DNA of 64,000 bases from Sphingomonas folli (GCF_019429525.1 NZ_JAHXZL010000001.1:483700-547699); one strand, 5' to 3'. Positions 9,393 through 21,064 are shown, numbered from the stretch's first letter. Notes: generated by a model not told the origin, from the letters alone. Translations and numbers: made by a program.

Positions 9393-9917
9393 ATGACGAC
9401 GCCGGCGTGGCGACTGCGCCGCGCCGGCGCGGAGGACGCGGACTCGCTCGCGCTGGTCGCGGGCGCGACCTTCCTCGAGGCGTTCGCGGGCGTGCTCGAC
9501 GGTGCCGACATCGTCGCGCACGTCGCGCGCAACAGCAGCGCGGCGGCCTTCGCGCGCTACCTCGCCGAGGGCGGGGTGGCGACGCTGGCCGAGGTCGAGC
9601 CCGGCGCCGCGCCGGTCGGCTACACCTTGCTCACCGCGCCCGACCTGCCGGTGACGCCGCTGCCGGGTGACCTCGAGCTCAAGCGGATCTACGCGCTGGC
9701 GCCGTATCACGGCACCGGCCTGGGGGCGGCGCTGATCGCGCGCGCGCTCGACGACGCGCGGGCGACGGGATGCGGGCGCGTGCTGCTCGGCGTGTACGGC
9801 GGCAACCGGCGCGCGCATCTCTTCTACGAGAAGCACGGTTTCGCGGAGATGGGCGAGCGCCGCTTCCTGGTCGGTGCGACCTGGCACGACGATCGCGTGT
9901 ACGGACGGGCGGTGTAG
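9393..9917 (+). CDS. GNAT-family N-acetyltransferase
   Basis: This 174-residue protein has the GNAT fold: an N-terminal RRAGAEDADSLALV start, the acetyl-CoA loop YHGTGLGAALIARAL (Q/RxxGxG/A type, here HGTGLGA) at about residues 107-121, and a C-terminal AHLFYEKHGFAEMGERRFLVG segment. The substrate cannot be told. The ATG at 9393 lies 1 nt after the ndk stop, so it is probably co-transcribed with ndk. It faces purN across a gap filled by a palindromic element. Confidence 0.85.
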   Translation: MTTPAWRLRRAGAEDADSLALVAGATFLEAFAGVLDGADIVAHVARNSSAAAFARYLAEGGVATLAEVEPGAAPVGYTLLTAPDLPVTPLPGDLELKRIYALAPYHGTGLGAALIARALDDARATGCGRVLLGVYGGNRRAHLFYEKHGFAEMGERRFLVGATWHDDRVYGRAV

Positions 9918-9969
9918 GGCCGACGGGAAGGGATGAGGGAACGAAAGTAAGCGGCTGCCCCGTTTTCCC

Positions 9970-10063
9970 GTCATCCTGAACTCGTTCCAGGATCCACCGT
10001 GCCGCAAACACCGCGGCACCTGGGGGTGGGGACGGGTAGATCCTGAGACACGCTCAGGATGAC
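9970..10063. repeat. Palindromic intergenic element, family with GGATCCACCG core
   Basis: GTCATCCTGA (9970-9979) and TCAGGATGAC (10054-10063) are perfect inverted ends. Each end also forms its own small hairpin (for example ATCCTGAG-acacg-CTCAGGAT at 10040-10060). The inner sequence GGATCCACCGTGCCGC is shared in near-identical form with 17447-17462. It lies between convergent GNAT and purN and could act as a two-way terminator. Confidence 0.8.
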
Positions 10064-10118
10064 GCCGGCGGGCGGGAGAGGCGCTGCTGCCCGCGAGCCG
10101 CCGCGCTCCCAAGACCGC

Positions 10119-10700
10119 TCATCCCTCCCGCCACGTCCCTTCTCGCACGAAGCGCGCCAGCACCTCCGGATACAGCCGGTGCTCCGCCGCCAGCACGCGG
10201 TCGGCCAGCGTCTCGGGCGTGTCGCCCGGCGCGATCGCCACCTCGGCCTGGCCGAGCACCGCGCCGCCGTCGAGCTCCTCGGTGACGACATGGACCGAGC
10301 AGCCCGCGACCGCGTCGCCCGCCGCGATCGCGCGCGCGTGCGTGTCGAGCCCCTTGTACCTGGGCAGCAGCGAGGGGTGGATGTTGACGATCCGCCCGCG
10401 CCAGCGCGCGACGAGATCGTCGGAGAGCAGCCGCATATAGCCCGCGAGCGCGATCACCTCGACGCCAGCCTCGCGCAGCGCGGCGTCGAGCGCGGCCTCA
10501 TAGGCGGGCTTGCCGATCCCGCGCGGCGAGAGCGCGAAGGTGGCGAGCCCCTGCTCGCGCGCCCAGGCGAGCCCCGCCGCCTCGGGCTTGTCCGAGGCGA
10601 CCAGCGCGATCTCATATGTCTCACCCGCCGCGGCGGCGAGCGAGCGCATGTTCGATCCCCGTCCCGAGACCAGCACCGCTACCCGCACCGGCTCACTCAT
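10119..10700 (-). CDS. purN: Phosphoribosylglycinamide formyltransferase PurN
   Basis: PurN formylates GAR with 10-formyltetrahydrofolate in step 3 of purine synthesis. The ATG at 10700 gives 193 residues and overlaps the purM stop by 4 bp. Motifs include [12 protein letters not shown] at the N terminus for the ribose-phosphate, [10 protein letters not shown], and the catalytic region [18 protein letters not shown]. The later [14 protein letters not shown] provides the conserved His and Asp. The purM-purN pair is a standard operon. Confidence 0.96.
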   Translation of the reverse strand: MSEPVRVAVLVSGRGSNMRSLAAAAGETYEIALVASDKPEAAGLAWAREQGLATFALSPRGIGKPAYEAALDAALREAGVEVIALAGYMRLLSDDLVARWRGRIVNIHPSLLPRYKGLDTHARAIAAGDAVAGCSVHVVTEELDGGAVLGQAEVAIAPGDTPETLADRVLAAEHRLYPEVLARFVREGTWREG

Positions 10701-11788
10701 GCGCGGTGGGTCGCGGTCCAGTCGGCGTGCGCGCTCCACGTCTCGGTGGAGCCCGAGACGGTGCAGCCGCGCTCGCCCGCCTCGATCCGCCCGATCGCGT
10801 GGACCGTCTCACCCGCCTCGCGCAGCGCCGCGGCGACGTCATCGGCCTGATCCGCCGCCACCACCACCGCCATGCCGATGCCGCAGTTGAAGGTGCGCGC
10901 CATCTCCTCGGGCTCGATCCCGCCCTGCGCCTGGAGGAAGGCCATCAGCCGCGGCTGCTCCCAGGCGTCAGCGTCGACCGTCGCGTGCGTGCCCGCGGGC
11001 AGCACGCGCGGCAGGTTCTCGAGCAGCCCGCCGCCGGTGATATGCGCCAGTCCCTTGATCCGGTGCGCGCGCAGCAGCGGCAGCAGACTCGCCACATAGA
11101 GGCGGGTCGGCACCATCAGATGGTCGATCAGCAATTTGTCCGGGTCGAACAGCGCCGGGCGATCGAGCTTCCAGCCCTTGTCGGCGGCGAGGCGACGCAC
11201 CAGCGAGAAGCCGTTCGAGTGGACGCCCGAGGAGGCGAGCCCGAGGATCACGTCCCCCGGCGCGATCGTGGCGCCGGTGAGGACGTCGCCGCGCTCGACC
11301 GCACCCACGCAGAAGCCGGCGAGGTCATAGTCGCCTACCTCGTACATCCCCGGCATCTCCGCGGTCTCGCCGCCGATCAGCGCGCAGCCGGCGATGCGGC
11401 AGCCCTCCGCGATCGAGGCGACGACTCGCTCGGCGACCGCGGTGTCGAGCCGGCCGGTCGCGTAATAATCGAGGAAGAACAGCGGCTCGGCGCCCTGGAC
11501 GATCAGGTCGTTGGCGCACATCGCCACCAGGTCGATGCCGACGCCCTCGTGCCGCTCCCACTCGATCGCGAGCTTCAGCTTGGTGCCGACCCCGTCGTTG
11601 GCGGCGACCAGCAGCGGGTCGGTGAAGCCCGCGGCGCGCAGGTCGAAGAAGCCGCCGAAGCCGCCCAGGTCGGCGTCGGCGCCCGGGCGGCGCGTGGCGC
11701 GCGCCAGCGGCGCGATCGCGCGCACCAGCGCGTTGCCGGCGGCGATCGACACCCCGGCCCGCTCGTAAGTATAGCCTTCGTTGCTCAT
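10697..11788 (-). CDS. purM: Phosphoribosylformylglycinamidine cyclo-ligase (AIR synthetase)
   Basis: PurM closes the imidazole ring of FGAM to AIR with ATP in purine synthesis. The ATG at 11788 ([15 protein letters not shown]) gives 363 residues. The protein shows the PurM/AIRS signatures [40 protein letters not shown] and [13 protein letters not shown]. It also has the C-terminal [15 protein letters not shown] and FNCGIGM. It is divergent from the DUF2066-like gene across only 63 nt, which must contain both promoters. Confidence 0.97.
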   Translation of the reverse strand: MSNEGYTYERAGVSIAAGNALVRAIAPLARATRRPGADADLGGFGGFFDLRAAGFTDPLLVAANDGVGTKLKLAIEWERHEGVGIDLVAMCANDLIVQGAEPLFFLDYYATGRLDTAVAERVVASIAEGCRIAGCALIGGETAEMPGMYEVGDYDLAGFCVGAVERGDVLTGATIAPGDVILGLASSGVHSNGFSLVRRLAADKGWKLDRPALFDPDKLLIDHLMVPTRLYVASLLPLLRAHRIKGLAHITGGGLLENLPRVLPAGTHATVDADAWEQPRLMAFLQAQGGIEPEEMARTFNCGIGMAVVVAADQADDVAAALREAGETVHAIGRIEAGERGCTVSGSTETWSAHADWTATHRA

Positions 11789-11851
11789 GGCGACGCGCCT
11801 AGACACATCGCGCTTGGATTTCCACGCCTGCTTCGCCAAAAGACGCGCGAC

Positions 11852-13096
11852 ATGCGACGCCTCCCCGTCATCATCGCCGCCGTGGCCGCGGCCGCGCTCG
11901 GCGCCGCCGCGGTGGTCGCGCAGATCGAGGGCGGCGACCGCGGCGTCGCCGCCGTGGACAGCTCGGACGACTTCGAGGTCAGCGGCGTGCGCGTCGACGT
12001 CTCGGGACCCAGCGCCGAGGTGGCGCGGCTCGCCGGGTGGCGCGAGGCGCAGCGCACGGGCTTCACCCAGCTGGCGCGGCGGCTCGGCGCGGGCGAGCGG
12101 ACGCTGCCCGACGGCGCGCTCGACTCGATCGTCTCGAGCATCGTCGTCGAGCAGGAGCAGATCGGGCCCAATCGCTACATCGCGCGGCTCGGCCTGCTGT
12201 TCGACCGCGCGCGCACCGCGGCGCTGCTCGGCGTCTCGGCCTATGTCGAGCGCTCGCCGCCGTTCGTCGTGGTGCCGGTGCAATGGGCGACCGGGGTCGG
12301 CACCGCGTTCGAGCAGCGTACCGTGTGGCAGGAAGCCTGGGCGCGTTTCCGCACCGGCGGCAGCACGATCGACTATGTCCGGCCGAGCGGTACCGGGCCC
12401 GACCCGCTGCTGCTCAACGTCGGCGAGACGCAGCGGCCCGACCGCGGCTGGTGGCGTACCGTGCTCGACCAATATGGCGCGAGCGACGTGCTGATGCCGA
12501 CCGCTCGGCTCACCCGGCGATGGCCGGGCGGCCCGGTGGTGGGCACCTTCGAGGCGCGCTACGGCCCCGACCACCGCCTGCTGCGCGGCTTCACGCTCCG
12601 CGTCGGCAGCGCGCGCGGCATACCGGCGCTGCTCGACGAGGCGGTGCGGCGGCTCGACTCGATCTACCAGGAGGCGCTGCGCGGCGGCGACCTCGACCCC
12701 GACAGCGGGCTCAACCCGATCATGCCCGAGGCCACCCCGACACCGATCGACCTCACCGACGCGTTCGTCGACCTCACCGCTCCGGTGGCGATCGCGAGCA
12801 GCATCACGGTGCAGTTCGACACGCCCGACGCCGGCGCGGTCACCGGCACGGAGGGCGCGCTGCGCGGCGTGCCCGGCGTCACCTCGGCGGCGACGACCAG
12901 CCTCGCGCTCGGCGGTGTCTCGCTGATGGCGGTGAGCTACGCCGGCACGCCCGAGGCCTTCCGCGCCGCGATGGAGGCGCGCGGCTGGCAGGTGTTCGGC
13001 AGCGGCACGACGCTGCGGATCCGGCGCGCGCCGCCCGGCGCCACGCCCGCGGCGCCGGCACCCCCCGCCGCGCCGCCGCGCGGGCCGGCGGGATGA
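11852..13096 (+). CDS. Exported DUF2066-like protein upstream of hda
   Basis: The 414-residue product has an N-terminal hydrophobic signal ([23 protein letters not shown]). Its N-terminal body ([16 protein letters not shown]..., ...[13 protein letters not shown]) resembles DUF2066 proteins, which sit between purM and hda in many Proteobacteria; this is from memory of the family. A C-terminal heavy-metal-associated-like or ferredoxin-fold stretch may follow, and the tail is a Pro/Ala-rich linker. Function is unknown. The stop overlaps the hda start (ATGA), so it heads the operon DUF2066-hda-ppk-ppx. Confidence 0.7.
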   Translation: MRRLPVIIAAVAAAALGAAAVVAQIEGGDRGVAAVDSSDDFEVSGVRVDVSGPSAEVARLAGWREAQRTGFTQLARRLGAGERTLPDGALDSIVSSIVVEQEQIGPNRYIARLGLLFDRARTAALLGVSAYVERSPPFVVVPVQWATGVGTAFEQRTVWQEAWARFRTGGSTIDYVRPSGTGPDPLLLNVGETQRPDRGWWRTVLDQYGASDVLMPTARLTRRWPGGPVVGTFEARYGPDHRLLRGFTLRVGSARGIPALLDEAVRRLDSIYQEALRGGDLDPDSGLNPIMPEATPTPIDLTDAFVDLTAPVAIASSITVQFDTPDAGAVTGTEGALRGVPGVTSAATTSLALGGVSLMAVSYAGTPEAFRAAMEARGWQVFGSGTTLRIRRAPPGATPAAPAPPAAPPRGPAG

Positions 13097-13713
13097 GCCA
13101 GTTCGCGCTGCCGCTGGCGTTGCCCATCGACGCGCGCGACGCCGAGTTCCTCGTCACCGACTCCAACGCCGCCGCGGTGCGGCTGCTCGATCACTGGGCG
13201 ACCTGGCCGGTGCGCACCGCGGTGGTCGCCGGGCCGCCGCGCTCGGGGCGCACGCTGCTGGGGCAGATCTTCACCGTGCGCTCGGGCGGACAGCTCATCG
13301 ACGACGCCGAGACCCAGCCCGAGGAGGCGCTGTTCCACGCCTGGAACCGCGCGCAGGACGAGCGCCGGCCGCTGCTGCTGCTCGCCGCCGCGCTGCCGCC
13401 CGCCTGGGCCATCGCGCTGCCCGACCTGCGCACCCGGCTCGCCGCCAGTCCCGCGGCGACGATCGGCGCGCCCGACGACGCCCTGGTGCGCGCCCTGCTC
13501 GAGCGCGGCTTCGCGCGACGCCACCTCGACGCGCGGCCCGAGCTGCTCGCCTGGCTCGCCGCGCGGGTGGAGCGGAGTCACGCCGCTGTCATCGATGCTA
13601 TAGAGAGACTGGACCGCGCCGCGCTGGCGGGACGACGTCGCCTGTCGATCCCGCTGGCGCGCGAAACCCTCCAGCCCGACGCGGCGTTCACCGCGCAGAG
13701 CGACGATCCATGA
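13093..13713 (+). CDS. hda: DnaA-related regulatory ATPase Hda
   Basis: Hda, with the loaded beta clamp, drives ATP hydrolysis on DnaA to prevent re-initiation. The 206-residue product carries at residues 3-8 the clamp-binding motif QFALPL, the N-terminal signature of Hda. Its Walker A is GPPRSGRT, with Arg in place of the usual Lys, as in known Hda proteins. The Walker B-like region is LIDDAE. A short lid helix region ends the protein. It overlaps both neighbours by 4 bp, giving tight coupling to ppk. Confidence 0.9.
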   Translation: MSQFALPLALPIDARDAEFLVTDSNAAAVRLLDHWATWPVRTAVVAGPPRSGRTLLGQIFTVRSGGQLIDDAETQPEEALFHAWNRAQDERRPLLLLAAALPPAWAIALPDLRTRLAASPAATIGAPDDALVRALLERGFARRHLDARPELLAWLAARVERSHAAVIDAIERLDRAALAGRRRLSIPLARETLQPDAAFTAQSDDP

Positions 13714-15890
13714 CCCGACCGACCACCATCGCCCGCATCGACGCCGAGGACGTGCTCGAGGACCCCTTCGTCGACCGCGACGGCGAGCGCTATTTCAACC
13801 GCGAGCTGTCGTGGCTGGCGTTCAACCGCCGCGTCCTGGAGGAGGCGTGCAACCGCGCGCACCCGCTGCTTGAGCGGCTGCGCTTCCTGGCCATATCGGG
13901 CGCCAACCTCGACGAGTTCTTCATGGTCCGCGTCGCCGGGCTGAAGGGCCAGCAGCTGCAGGACGTCGAGGCGCGCTCGGCCGACGGCCTCACCCCGGGC
14001 CAGCAGCTCGCCGCGATCATCGAGGGGGCCGATTCGGTGATGGCGAGCCAGCAGGCGGTGTGGCGCGACATCCGCGCCGAGCTGCACGAGGCCGGTATCG
14101 CGGTGCTCGGCAGCCACGCGCTGGCCAGCGCGCTGGACGCCGAGCAGCAGGCCTGGCTCGAGACGCATTTCCACGAGCAGCTCTTCCCGGTGATCACGCC
14201 GCAGGCGCTCGACCCGGCGCACCCGTTCCCGTTCCTGCCCAACCGCGGCATGGCGGTGATGTTCGACCTGATGCGCCGCTCCGACCAGGAGCCGATCCGC
14301 GAGCTGGTGATGCTGCCCGCGGCGATGCCGCGCTTCGTCCGCGTGCCGGGCGAGGGCGCGCGCTACGTCGCCACCGAGTCGATCCTGAAACGCTTCGCCC
14401 CCGCGCTCTTCCCCGGCTATGACGTGCTCGGCGCGGCCGAGTTCCGGCTGCTGCGCGACAGCGACATCGAGATCGAGGAGGAGGCGGAGGACCTCGTCCG
14501 CTACTATGCCAACGCGATCAAGCGGCGCCGCCGCGGCCGCGTGATCCGGCTCGAGCTCGAGACGGGCATGCCCGACACGCTCGCCGCGGTGCTGCGCGAC
14601 GAGCTGGGCGGCGCCGACGCCATCGTCACCGAGACGGGCTCGTTCCTCGGCATCGGCGACCTCTCGCTGCTCGCCGACGAGGATCGGCCCGACCTCAAGT
14701 TCGTCCCCTTCACGCCGCGCTTCCCCGAGCGGATCCGCGAGTTCGGCGGTGACTGTTTCGCCGCGATCCGCTCGAAGGACATCGTCGTCCACCATCCCTA
14801 TGAGACGTTCGACGTCGTGCTCGCCTTCCTTAAACAGGCGGCCAACGACCCCGACGTCGTGGCGATCAAGCAGACGCTGTATCGCGCGGGCAAGCAGTCG
14901 GCGGTGATCAGCGCGCTGATCGCCGCGGCCGAGGCGGGCAAGTCGGTCACCGCGGTGGTCGAGCTCAAGGCGCGCTTCGACGAGGAGCAGAACCTGCAAT
15001 GGGCCAGCGCTCTGGAACGCGCGGGCGTGCAGGTCGTCTACGGCTTCATCGACTGGAAGACCCACGCCAAGGTGGCGATGGTGGTGCGGCGCGAGAACGG
15101 CAAGTTCCGCACCTACTGCCATTTCGGCACCGGCAACTATCACCCGGTGACCGCGCGGATCTACACCGACCTCAGCTTCTTCACCGCCGACCCGCGCGTG
15201 GGGCGCGACGCGGCGCGGCTGTTCAACTATATCACCGGCTACGTCGAGCCGGGCGACATGGAGAAGGTGGTGCTCAGCCCGCGCAGCCTGCGCGAGCGGC
15301 TGATGCAGGATATCGACCGCGAGATCGCGCACGCGCGCGCCGGCCGCCCCGCCGCCGTCTGGGCCAAGATGAACTCGCTGGTCGACCCCACCATCATCGA
15401 GAAGCTCTACGAGGCGAGCAACGCCGGGGTGGAGATCGACCTGATCATCCGCGGCATCTGCTGCCTCAAGCCGCGCGTGCCCGGCATGTCGGAGAACATC
15501 CGCGTCAAGTCGGTGGTGGGACGCTTCCTCGAGCACAGCCGGATCGCCGCCTTCGGCAACGGCGCCACGCTGCCCAACGATAACGCGCTGGTCTACATCT
15601 CCTCGGCCGACTGGATGCCGCGCAACTTCGACCGCCGGGTCGAATACCTGCTGCCGCTCGACAACGAGACGGTGCACGACCAGGTGCTCGACCAGGTCAT
15701 GGTGGCCAATCTCATCGACAATGAGCAGAGCTGGGAGCTGCAGGCCGACGGCAGCTACGTGCGCGTCGAGCCGGGCGACAAGCCGTTCAACCTCCACCGC
15801 TACTTCATGGTCAACCCGTCGCTCTCGGGGCGCGGCGCGGCGCTGGACGGCGACGAGGTGCCGGTCCTGTCGCTGAGGCGGCGGCGTTGA
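13710..15890 (+). CDS. ppk1: Polyphosphate kinase 1
   Basis: PPK1 polymerises the gamma-phosphate of ATP into inorganic polyphosphate. The 726-residue protein has the N-terminal [20 protein letters not shown], the head-domain [14 protein letters not shown] stretch and two phospholipase-D-like catalytic domains. The autophosphorylated His lies in the region [33 protein letters not shown], and the second domain carries [16 protein letters not shown]. It is translationally coupled to hda and to ppx. The pairing of ppk with ppx gives synthesis and degradation of polyphosphate in one operon. Confidence 0.97.
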   Translation: MTRPTTIARIDAEDVLEDPFVDRDGERYFNRELSWLAFNRRVLEEACNRAHPLLERLRFLAISGANLDEFFMVRVAGLKGQQLQDVEARSADGLTPGQQLAAIIEGADSVMASQQAVWRDIRAELHEAGIAVLGSHALASALDAEQQAWLETHFHEQLFPVITPQALDPAHPFPFLPNRGMAVMFDLMRRSDQEPIRELVMLPAAMPRFVRVPGEGARYVATESILKRFAPALFPGYDVLGAAEFRLLRDSDIEIEEEAEDLVRYYANAIKRRRRGRVIRLELETGMPDTLAAVLRDELGGADAIVTETGSFLGIGDLSLLADEDRPDLKFVPFTPRFPERIREFGGDCFAAIRSKDIVVHHPYETFDVVLAFLKQAANDPDVVAIKQTLYRAGKQSAVISALIAAAEAGKSVTAVVELKARFDEEQNLQWASALERAGVQVVYGFIDWKTHAKVAMVVRRENGKFRTYCHFGTGNYHPVTARIYTDLSFFTADPRVGRDAARLFNYITGYVEPGDMEKVVLSPRSLRERLMQDIDREIAHARAGRPAAVWAKMNSLVDPTIIEKLYEASNAGVEIDLIIRGICCLKPRVPGMSENIRVKSVVGRFLEHSRIAAFGNGATLPNDNALVYISSADWMPRNFDRRVEYLLPLDNETVHDQVLDQVMVANLIDNEQSWELQADGSYVRVEPGDKPFNLHRYFMVNPSLSGRGAALDGDEVPVLSLRRRR

Positions 15891-17386
15891 GGCTGCTGCC
15901 GACGCGGCGTGTCCCCCGTCCTGCCGCGACCGACACGAGCGACCCGCCGCGCACCGCGATCATCGACATCGGCTCGAACTCGATCCGCCTCGTCGTCTAT
16001 CAGGGGCCGCCGCGCTTGCCCTCGATCCTGTTCAACGAGAAGGTGCTCGCCGGGCTGGGCCGCAGCCTGGCGCAGTCCGGGGCGATCGACTCGCAGGCGA
16101 TGGCGACGGCGCGGACCGCGCTGCACCGCTTCGCTGCGCTGGCCCGCGCGATGGAAGTCACGCGGCTGCGCACCGTCGCCACCGCGGCGGTGCGCGACGC
16201 CGACAACGGCGCCGAGCTGGTCGCGGTAGCCGAGCAGGCCGGGCTGAGCGTCGAGACTCTGCCCGGCGAGAAGGAGGCCGAGGCGGCGGGGCTGGGCGTG
16301 CTCTCGGGCATCCCCGACGCCGACGGCATCGTCGGCGACCTGGGGGGCGGCAGCCTCGAGCTGGTGCGCGTGCGCGGCGGGGCGCTGCACGAGCGCGCCT
16401 CCTTCCCGCTCGGTGTGCTGCGGATCGGCGCGTTGCGCGAGAAGAACCAGCTGGAGCGGCGCGTCGGCGCGCTGCTCGCGGCGGGCGGCTGGACCGGGGC
16501 GGGGCAGGGGACGCCGCTGTACCTCGTCGGCGGCTCGTGGCGCTCGCTGGCGCGGCTCGACATGGTGGTGACCCATTATCCGCTGCCGGTGATCCACCAA
16601 TATGGCATGTCGGCCGAGACGATCGCGCGGCTGCGGCGCACGCTGTCGCACGTCAGCAAGGCGCGGCTGCGCGAGATTCCCGGCATCTCGGGCGGGCGCG
16701 TGCCGACGCTGGGCGACGCCGCCGCGCTGCTCGCCGCGGTGCTGCGCCATCTCGGGAGCACGCAGACGATCGTCTCCGCCTACGGCCTGCGCGAGGGGCT
16801 GCTCTACGACGAGCTGAGCGCGGAGGAGCGCGCGCTCGACCCGTTGGTGGTGGCGACGCGCGACGAGGGGCGGGTGAGCGGCCGCTTCGCCGAGCACGGC
16901 GACCTGCTCGACGCGTGGATCGCGCCCCTGTTCGCCGACGAGGGCGCGAGCGACGCGCGGCTGCGCACCGCGGCCTGTCACCTCGCCGACGTGGGCTGGC
17001 GCGCCAACCCCGATTTCCGCGCCGAGCGCGGGCTGGAGATCGCGCTCCACGGCAATTGGGTCGGCATCGACGCGCGCGGTCGGGCGATGCTGGGGCAGGC
17101 GCTGTGGACCGGGATGGGCGGCGCGGTGACTCCGCCGCCGCCGCTGACGCTGCTGGCGGACGAGCCCTCGCTGAAACGCGCCGCCGCCTGGGGTACCGCG
17201 ATGCGACTGGGGCAGCGGCTCAGCGGCGGCGTGGCGGGGCCGCTGGCGCGCTCGTCGCTGCGGGTCGAGTCGGGCGAGCTGGTGGTGACGCTGACCGGCG
17301 ACGACGCCGCGCTCTACGGCGAGGCAGTGCAGAAGCGCCACAAGGCGCTGGCCCAGGTGCTCGGATTGCAGCCGCGGCTGGGGTGA
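15887..17386 (+). CDS. ppx: Exopolyphosphatase (Ppx/GppA family)
   Basis: This enzyme removes terminal phosphates from polyphosphate or converts pppGpp to ppGpp. The 499-residue product starts at TTG 15887, overlapping the ppk stop (TTGA). The actin-like ATPase fold is marked by [15 protein letters not shown] near residue 24 and [12 protein letters not shown], followed by [15 protein letters not shown]-terminal HD-like helical region ([20 protein letters not shown]) completes the long form. Whether it prefers polyphosphate or pppGpp cannot be told; the ppk neighbour favours polyphosphate. Confidence 0.93.
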   Translation: MRLLPTRRVPRPAATDTSDPPRTAIIDIGSNSIRLVVYQGPPRLPSILFNEKVLAGLGRSLAQSGAIDSQAMATARTALHRFAALARAMEVTRLRTVATAAVRDADNGAELVAVAEQAGLSVETLPGEKEAEAAGLGVLSGIPDADGIVGDLGGGSLELVRVRGGALHERASFPLGVLRIGALREKNQLERRVGALLAAGGWTGAGQGTPLYLVGGSWRSLARLDMVVTHYPLPVIHQYGMSAETIARLRRTLSHVSKARLREIPGISGGRVPTLGDAAALLAAVLRHLGSTQTIVSAYGLREGLLYDELSAEERALDPLVVATRDEGRVSGRFAEHGDLLDAWIAPLFADEGASDARLRTAACHLADVGWRANPDFRAERGLEIALHGNWVGIDARGRAMLGQALWTGMGGAVTPPPPLTLLADEPSLKRAAAWGTAMRLGQRLSGGVAGPLARSSLRVESGELVVTLTGDDAALYGEAVQKRHKALAQVLGLQPRLG

Positions 17387-17429
17387 CGGGCTGAGGTAAG
17401 CTTTGACCTCGGCCCCACCAACTTACCGT

Positions 17430-17516
17430 CGTCCGGGCTCGCGCCGGGATCCACCGTCCCGCTCGTTCGATGGCGTTCGCGTGATGGGACGGTGGATCCC
17501 GGACCATGTCCGGGAT
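17430..17516. repeat. Palindromic intergenic element, GGATCCACCG family
   Basis: GGGATCCACCGTCCC (17446-17460) and GGGACGGTGGATCCC (17486-17500) are a perfect 15-bp inverted pair with a 25-nt loop. Each arm continues outward into a small hairpin (GTCCGGG..CCGGG and CCCGG..TCCGGG). The core matches the element at 9970-10063. It sits between convergent ppx and the I78-type gene. Confidence 0.85.
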
Positions 17517-17544
17517 GAAGGAAGGCTGGCGGGGCGCGCGTCCC

Positions 17545-17856
17545 TCAGCCGCAGCTCAGCTTGACGATCACGCCCCTCGCGTCGGTCTCGACGTCGAGCC
17601 GATCGGCGCGATAGTCCATCGTCAGCGCGTCGCCGGTGCGATAGCGCCGCACCGCTCGCGCGCCGCTCAGCCGCTGCGCCTCCGCGACCGACGGATCGGC
17701 CGCGCGCCCGACCAGCGCCGAGGCGGCGCCGGCGTCACAGCGCGTCCCCGGCGTCTCACCGGTGGCGACCGGTGGCCCCGCGGCCGGCGCCGCCACCTTC
17801 GGCGCACAGCCCGACAGCGCGACCAGCGCCAGCGTCGCGAGCGTCACCCGGCTCAC
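17545..17856 (-). CDS. I78-family peptidase inhibitor-like lipoprotein
   Basis: The 103-residue product starts at GTG 17856, overlapping the rnd stop. It has a short signal peptide with a lipobox (LVALSGC), so it is probably a lipoprotein. After a Pro/Ala linker comes CDAGAASALVGRAADPSVAEA, then RTGDALTMDYRADRLDVETDARGVIVKLSCG. This is the pattern of the I78 (potato-inhibitor-like) family, with the RxDRLNV-type motif. Its target protease is unknown. It is co-transcribed with RNase D. Confidence 0.8.
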   Translation of the reverse strand: MSRVTLATLALVALSGCAPKVAAPAAGPPVATGETPGTRCDAGAASALVGRAADPSVAEAQRLSGARAVRRYRTGDALTMDYRADRLDVETDARGVIVKLSCG

Positions 17857-19028
17857 GCCGCCGCCTCCGTCCGCGTCATCTTGAGCTTGCCGCCCTGAAC
17901 CGCGAAGCCCAGCCGCCCCTCGACTAGGTCGAGCGCGTCGTGCCCGAACTGGTCGTAGCGCCAGCCCTGCAGGATCTGCAGCCCGTGGCGCTGCCCCGCC
18001 GCCAGCGCCTCCAGCTCGTCGCCGCGCGCGAGCAGCCGCGGTGCCACGTCGATGTCGCGCGCGCGGATCTTCAGCAGCAGCTTGAGCAGGTCGGCCACCA
18101 GCGCGCCCTCGCGCCCGAGCCCGGGCTTGCGGTCCTCGCGCGGCGGCAGCTCGTCCTCGGCCAGCGGCGCGGCCGACTCGATCGCGGCCATCAGCCGCGC
18201 GCCGATGTCGTTGCCCGCCCAGGTCTGCGACAGGCCGCGGACCTTGGCGAGATCGACCTGCTTGCGCGGCGGGTGGCTGGCGAGATCCGCGATCGTCTCG
18301 TCCTTCACGATGCGGCCGCGCGGCAGGTCCTTGGCCTGCGCCTCCAGCTCGCGCCAGCGCGCGATCGCCTTGAGCCGGCCGAGCACCTCGGGCTTGCGGC
18401 TCGACACGCGGACCCGCTTCCACGCCACGTCGGGGTCGTTGGCGTAGTTGGCCGGGTCGGCGAGCCGCTCCATCTCCTGGTCGAGCCACGCGCCGCGCCC
18501 GGTCTTGCGCAGCCGCTCCAGCATCTTGGGGAAGATCTTGGCGAGATGCGTGACGTCGCCGATGGCATATTCGATCTGGCGCGCGTCGAGCGGGCGGCGC
18601 GCCCAGTCGGTGAAGCGCGCGCCCTTGTCGACCGCGATGCCGAGCCAGCTGTCGACGAGGTTGGAATAGCCGATCTGCTCGCCCTGGCCGAGCGCCATCG
18701 CCGCCACCTGGGTGTCGAACAGCGGGTGCGGGGTCTTGCCGGTGAGATTGTAGATGATCTCGATGTCCTGCCCGCCGGCGTGGAAGACCTTGAGCACGTC
18801 CTCGTTGTCGACGAGCAGCGCGAGCAGCGGGGCGAGGTCGAGGCCCGGCGCCATCGGGTCGATCGCGGCGGCCTCCTCGGTGTCGGCGATCTGGATGAGG
18901 CAGAGCTCCGGGTAATAGGTGCTCTCGCGCATGAACTCGGTGTCGACCATCACGTACGGCGCCTCGGCGAGGCGGGTGCAGAGGTTGGCCAGCGTCGCGC
19001 TGTCGGTGATCAGGGGGTGAACGTGCAT
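17853..19028 (-). CDS. rnd: Ribonuclease D
   Basis: RNase D trims 3' ends of tRNA and other stable RNAs. The ATG at 19028 ([10 protein letters not shown]) gives 391 residues. The DEDD exonuclease residues are visible: [18 protein letters not shown] (Exo I), [14 protein letters not shown] (Exo II) and [13 protein letters not shown] (Exo III, DEDDy type). Two HRDC-like helical regions follow, ending in [24 protein letters not shown] promoter lies so close upstream that the mRNA may be nearly leaderless. It is divergent from aspS. Confidence 0.95.
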   Translation of the reverse strand: MHVHPLITDSATLANLCTRLAEAPYVMVDTEFMRESTYYPELCLIQIADTEEAAAIDPMAPGLDLAPLLALLVDNEDVLKVFHAGGQDIEIIYNLTGKTPHPLFDTQVAAMALGQGEQIGYSNLVDSWLGIAVDKGARFTDWARRPLDARQIEYAIGDVTHLAKIFPKMLERLRKTGRGAWLDQEMERLADPANYANDPDVAWKRVRVSSRKPEVLGRLKAIARWRELEAQAKDLPRGRIVKDETIADLASHPPRKQVDLAKVRGLSQTWAGNDIGARLMAAIESAAPLAEDELPPREDRKPGLGREGALVADLLKLLLKIRARDIDVAPRLLARGDELEALAAGQRHGLQILQGWRYDQFGHDALDLVEGRLGFAVQGGKLKMTRTEAAA

Positions 19029-19037
19029 AAGCGCCTG

Positions 19038-19066
19038 CCCATAGCCGGGCGGGCGCGGGTTGACAA
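19038..19066 (-). promoter_or_regulatory. Candidate sigma-70 promoter of rnd
   Basis: On the minus strand TTGTCA (19066-19061) and TATGGG (19043-19038) are separated by 17 nt. The -35 matches 5/6 of the consensus and the -10 matches 3/6. Initiation would fall near 19031, only a few nucleotides before the rnd ATG at 19028. Confidence 0.35.
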
Positions 19067-19199
19067 AGAGGGTAATGACGCGAGAGGGCGCGATCATCCG
19101 ACAACCGCCGTCGCGGCGTGTCGCGGGCCGCCGTGCCGCCGCTTCGCGCGGCGCCGGCGCCCGGAGCCAAGCGCGGCGCCGCAGCCAGAGTCCCGCCTT

Positions 19200-21023
19200 A
19201 TGCACGCCTATCGCTCCCACACCTGCGCCGCGCTGACCGCCGACGACGCGGGCCAGACCGTCCGCCTCTCGGGCTGGGTGCATCGCAAGCGCGACCATGG
19301 CGGCGTGCTCTTCGTCGACCTGCGCGACCATTACGGGGTCACCCAGATCGTCGCCGACAGCGACTCGCCCGCGCTGGCGCTGCTCGAGGGCGTGCGCGTC
19401 GAGTCGGTGGTGACGATCGACGGCGAGGTGAAGCGGCGCAGCGAGGCGACGGTGAACGGCGCGCTCGCGACCGGCGAGATCGAGGTCTACGCGCGCGCCG
19501 CGACGGTGCAGAGCGCCGCCGCCGAGCTGCCGATGCCGGTCTTCGGCGAGGCCGAGTATCCGGAGGAGATCCGGCTGCGCAACCGCTACCTCGACCTGCG
19601 CCGCGACAAGCTCCACGCCAACATCATGCTGCGCTCGAGCGTGATCGCCTCGATCCGGCGCCGCATGGTCGACCAGGGCTTCACCGAGTTCCAGACCCCG
19701 ATCCTGACCGCCTCGTCGCCCGAGGGCGCGCGCGACTATCTGGTGCCGAGCCGCGTCCATCCGGGCAAGTTCTACGCGCTGCCGCAGGCGCCGCAGATGT
19801 TCAAGCAGCTGCTGATGGTGGCGGGCTTCGACCGCTACTTCCAGATCGCGCCGTGCTTCCGCGACGAGGACGCGCGCGCCGACCGCAGCCCGGGCGAGTT
19901 CTACCAGCTCGACTTCGAGATGAGCTTCGTCACGCAGGACGACGTCTTCGCCGCGATCGAGCCGGTGCTCCACGGCGTCTTCGAGGAGTTCGCGGATTGG
20001 CAGGGCAAAGGACGCACCGTCTCGGCGCTGCCGTTCCGCCGCATCCCGTACCGCGAGTCGATGCTGAAGTATGGCAACGACAAGCCCGACCTGCGCAACC
20101 CGCTGATCATCAGCGACGTCGGCCAGCAGTTCGTCGGCTCGGGCTTCGGCCGCTTCGCCGCGATCGTCGAGGCCGGCGACGTGGTGCGCGCGATCCCCGC
20201 GCCGAACACCGCCGACAAAAGCCGCAAGTTCTTCGACGACATGAACGCCTGGGCACAGGGCGAAGGCTATGCCGGGCTGGGCTATGCGACGCGGAAGGGC
20301 GGCGAGTGGGGCGGGCCCATCGCCAAGAACCACGGCGAGGAGAAGATGAACGCGCTCGCCGACGCGCTCGGGCTGGGGCCGGACGACGGGCTGTTCTTCG
20401 CCGCGGGCAAGGAGGCGCAGGCGGCCAAGCTCGCCGGGCTCGCGCGTACCCGCGTCGCCGACCAGCTCGGGCTGATCGACACGTCGCGCTTCGAGTTCTG
20501 CTGGATCGTCGACTTCCCGATGTTCGAATATGACGAGGACAGCAGAAAGGTCGACTTCAGCCACAACCCCTTCTCGATGCCGCAGGGCGAGCTGGAGGCG
20601 CTGGAGACCAAGGACCCGCTCGACATCCTCGCCTATCAATATGATATCGTCTGCAACGGCATCGAGCTGTCGTCCGGCGCGATCCGGAACCACCGGCCGG
20701 ATATCATGTACAAGGCGTTCGAGATCGCGGGCTATACCAAGGCCGACGTCGACACCAACTTCGCGGGCATGATCAACGCCTTCAAGTTCGGCGCCCCGCC
20801 GCACGGCGGGTCGGCGCCGGGGATCGACCGGATCGTGATGCTGCTCGCCGACGAGCCCAACATCCGCGAGGTGATCGTCTTCCCGATGACGCAGAAAGCG
20901 GAGGACCTGATGATGGGCGCGCCCAGCTTCGTCTCCGCCAAGCAGCTCAAGGAGCTGAACATCAAGGTGACCGCCGAGCTGCCGAAGGACAATGACGCGC
21001 TCGTGGCGCCCAAGGCGGGGTGA
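19200..21023 (+). CDS. aspS: Aspartyl-tRNA synthetase
   Basis: AspS charges tRNA-Asp (and tRNA-Asn if it is the non-discriminating type found in many alphaproteobacteria). The ATG at 19200 gives 607 residues. The N-terminal OB fold ([23 protein letters not shown]) binds the anticodon. Class II motifs follow: [24 protein letters not shown], motif 2 [25 protein letters not shown], and motif 3 [15 protein letters not shown]. The bacterial insertion domain lies between motifs 2 and 3. No other aminoacylation gene is near. Confidence 0.97.
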   Translation: MHAYRSHTCAALTADDAGQTVRLSGWVHRKRDHGGVLFVDLRDHYGVTQIVADSDSPALALLEGVRVESVVTIDGEVKRRSEATVNGALATGEIEVYARAATVQSAAAELPMPVFGEAEYPEEIRLRNRYLDLRRDKLHANIMLRSSVIASIRRRMVDQGFTEFQTPILTASSPEGARDYLVPSRVHPGKFYALPQAPQMFKQLLMVAGFDRYFQIAPCFRDEDARADRSPGEFYQLDFEMSFVTQDDVFAAIEPVLHGVFEEFADWQGKGRTVSALPFRRIPYRESMLKYGNDKPDLRNPLIISDVGQQFVGSGFGRFAAIVEAGDVVRAIPAPNTADKSRKFFDDMNAWAQGEGYAGLGYATRKGGEWGGPIAKNHGEEKMNALADALGLGPDDGLFFAAGKEAQAAKLAGLARTRVADQLGLIDTSRFEFCWIVDFPMFEYDEDSRKVDFSHNPFSMPQGELEALETKDPLDILAYQYDIVCNGIELSSGAIRNHRPDIMYKAFEIAGYTKADVDTNFAGMINAFKFGAPPHGGSAPGIDRIVMLLADEPNIREVIVFPMTQKAEDLMMGAPSFVSAKQLKELNIKVTAELPKDNDALVAPKAG

Positions 21024-21064
21024 GGGGAGTAGGGCAGGGACGACACCGCGTTTCCCCACACTGC

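Noticed and set aside
19060..19090. TTGACA on the plus strand as the -35 of aspS
   Set aside because: No acceptable -10 hexamer is found 16-18 nt downstream.
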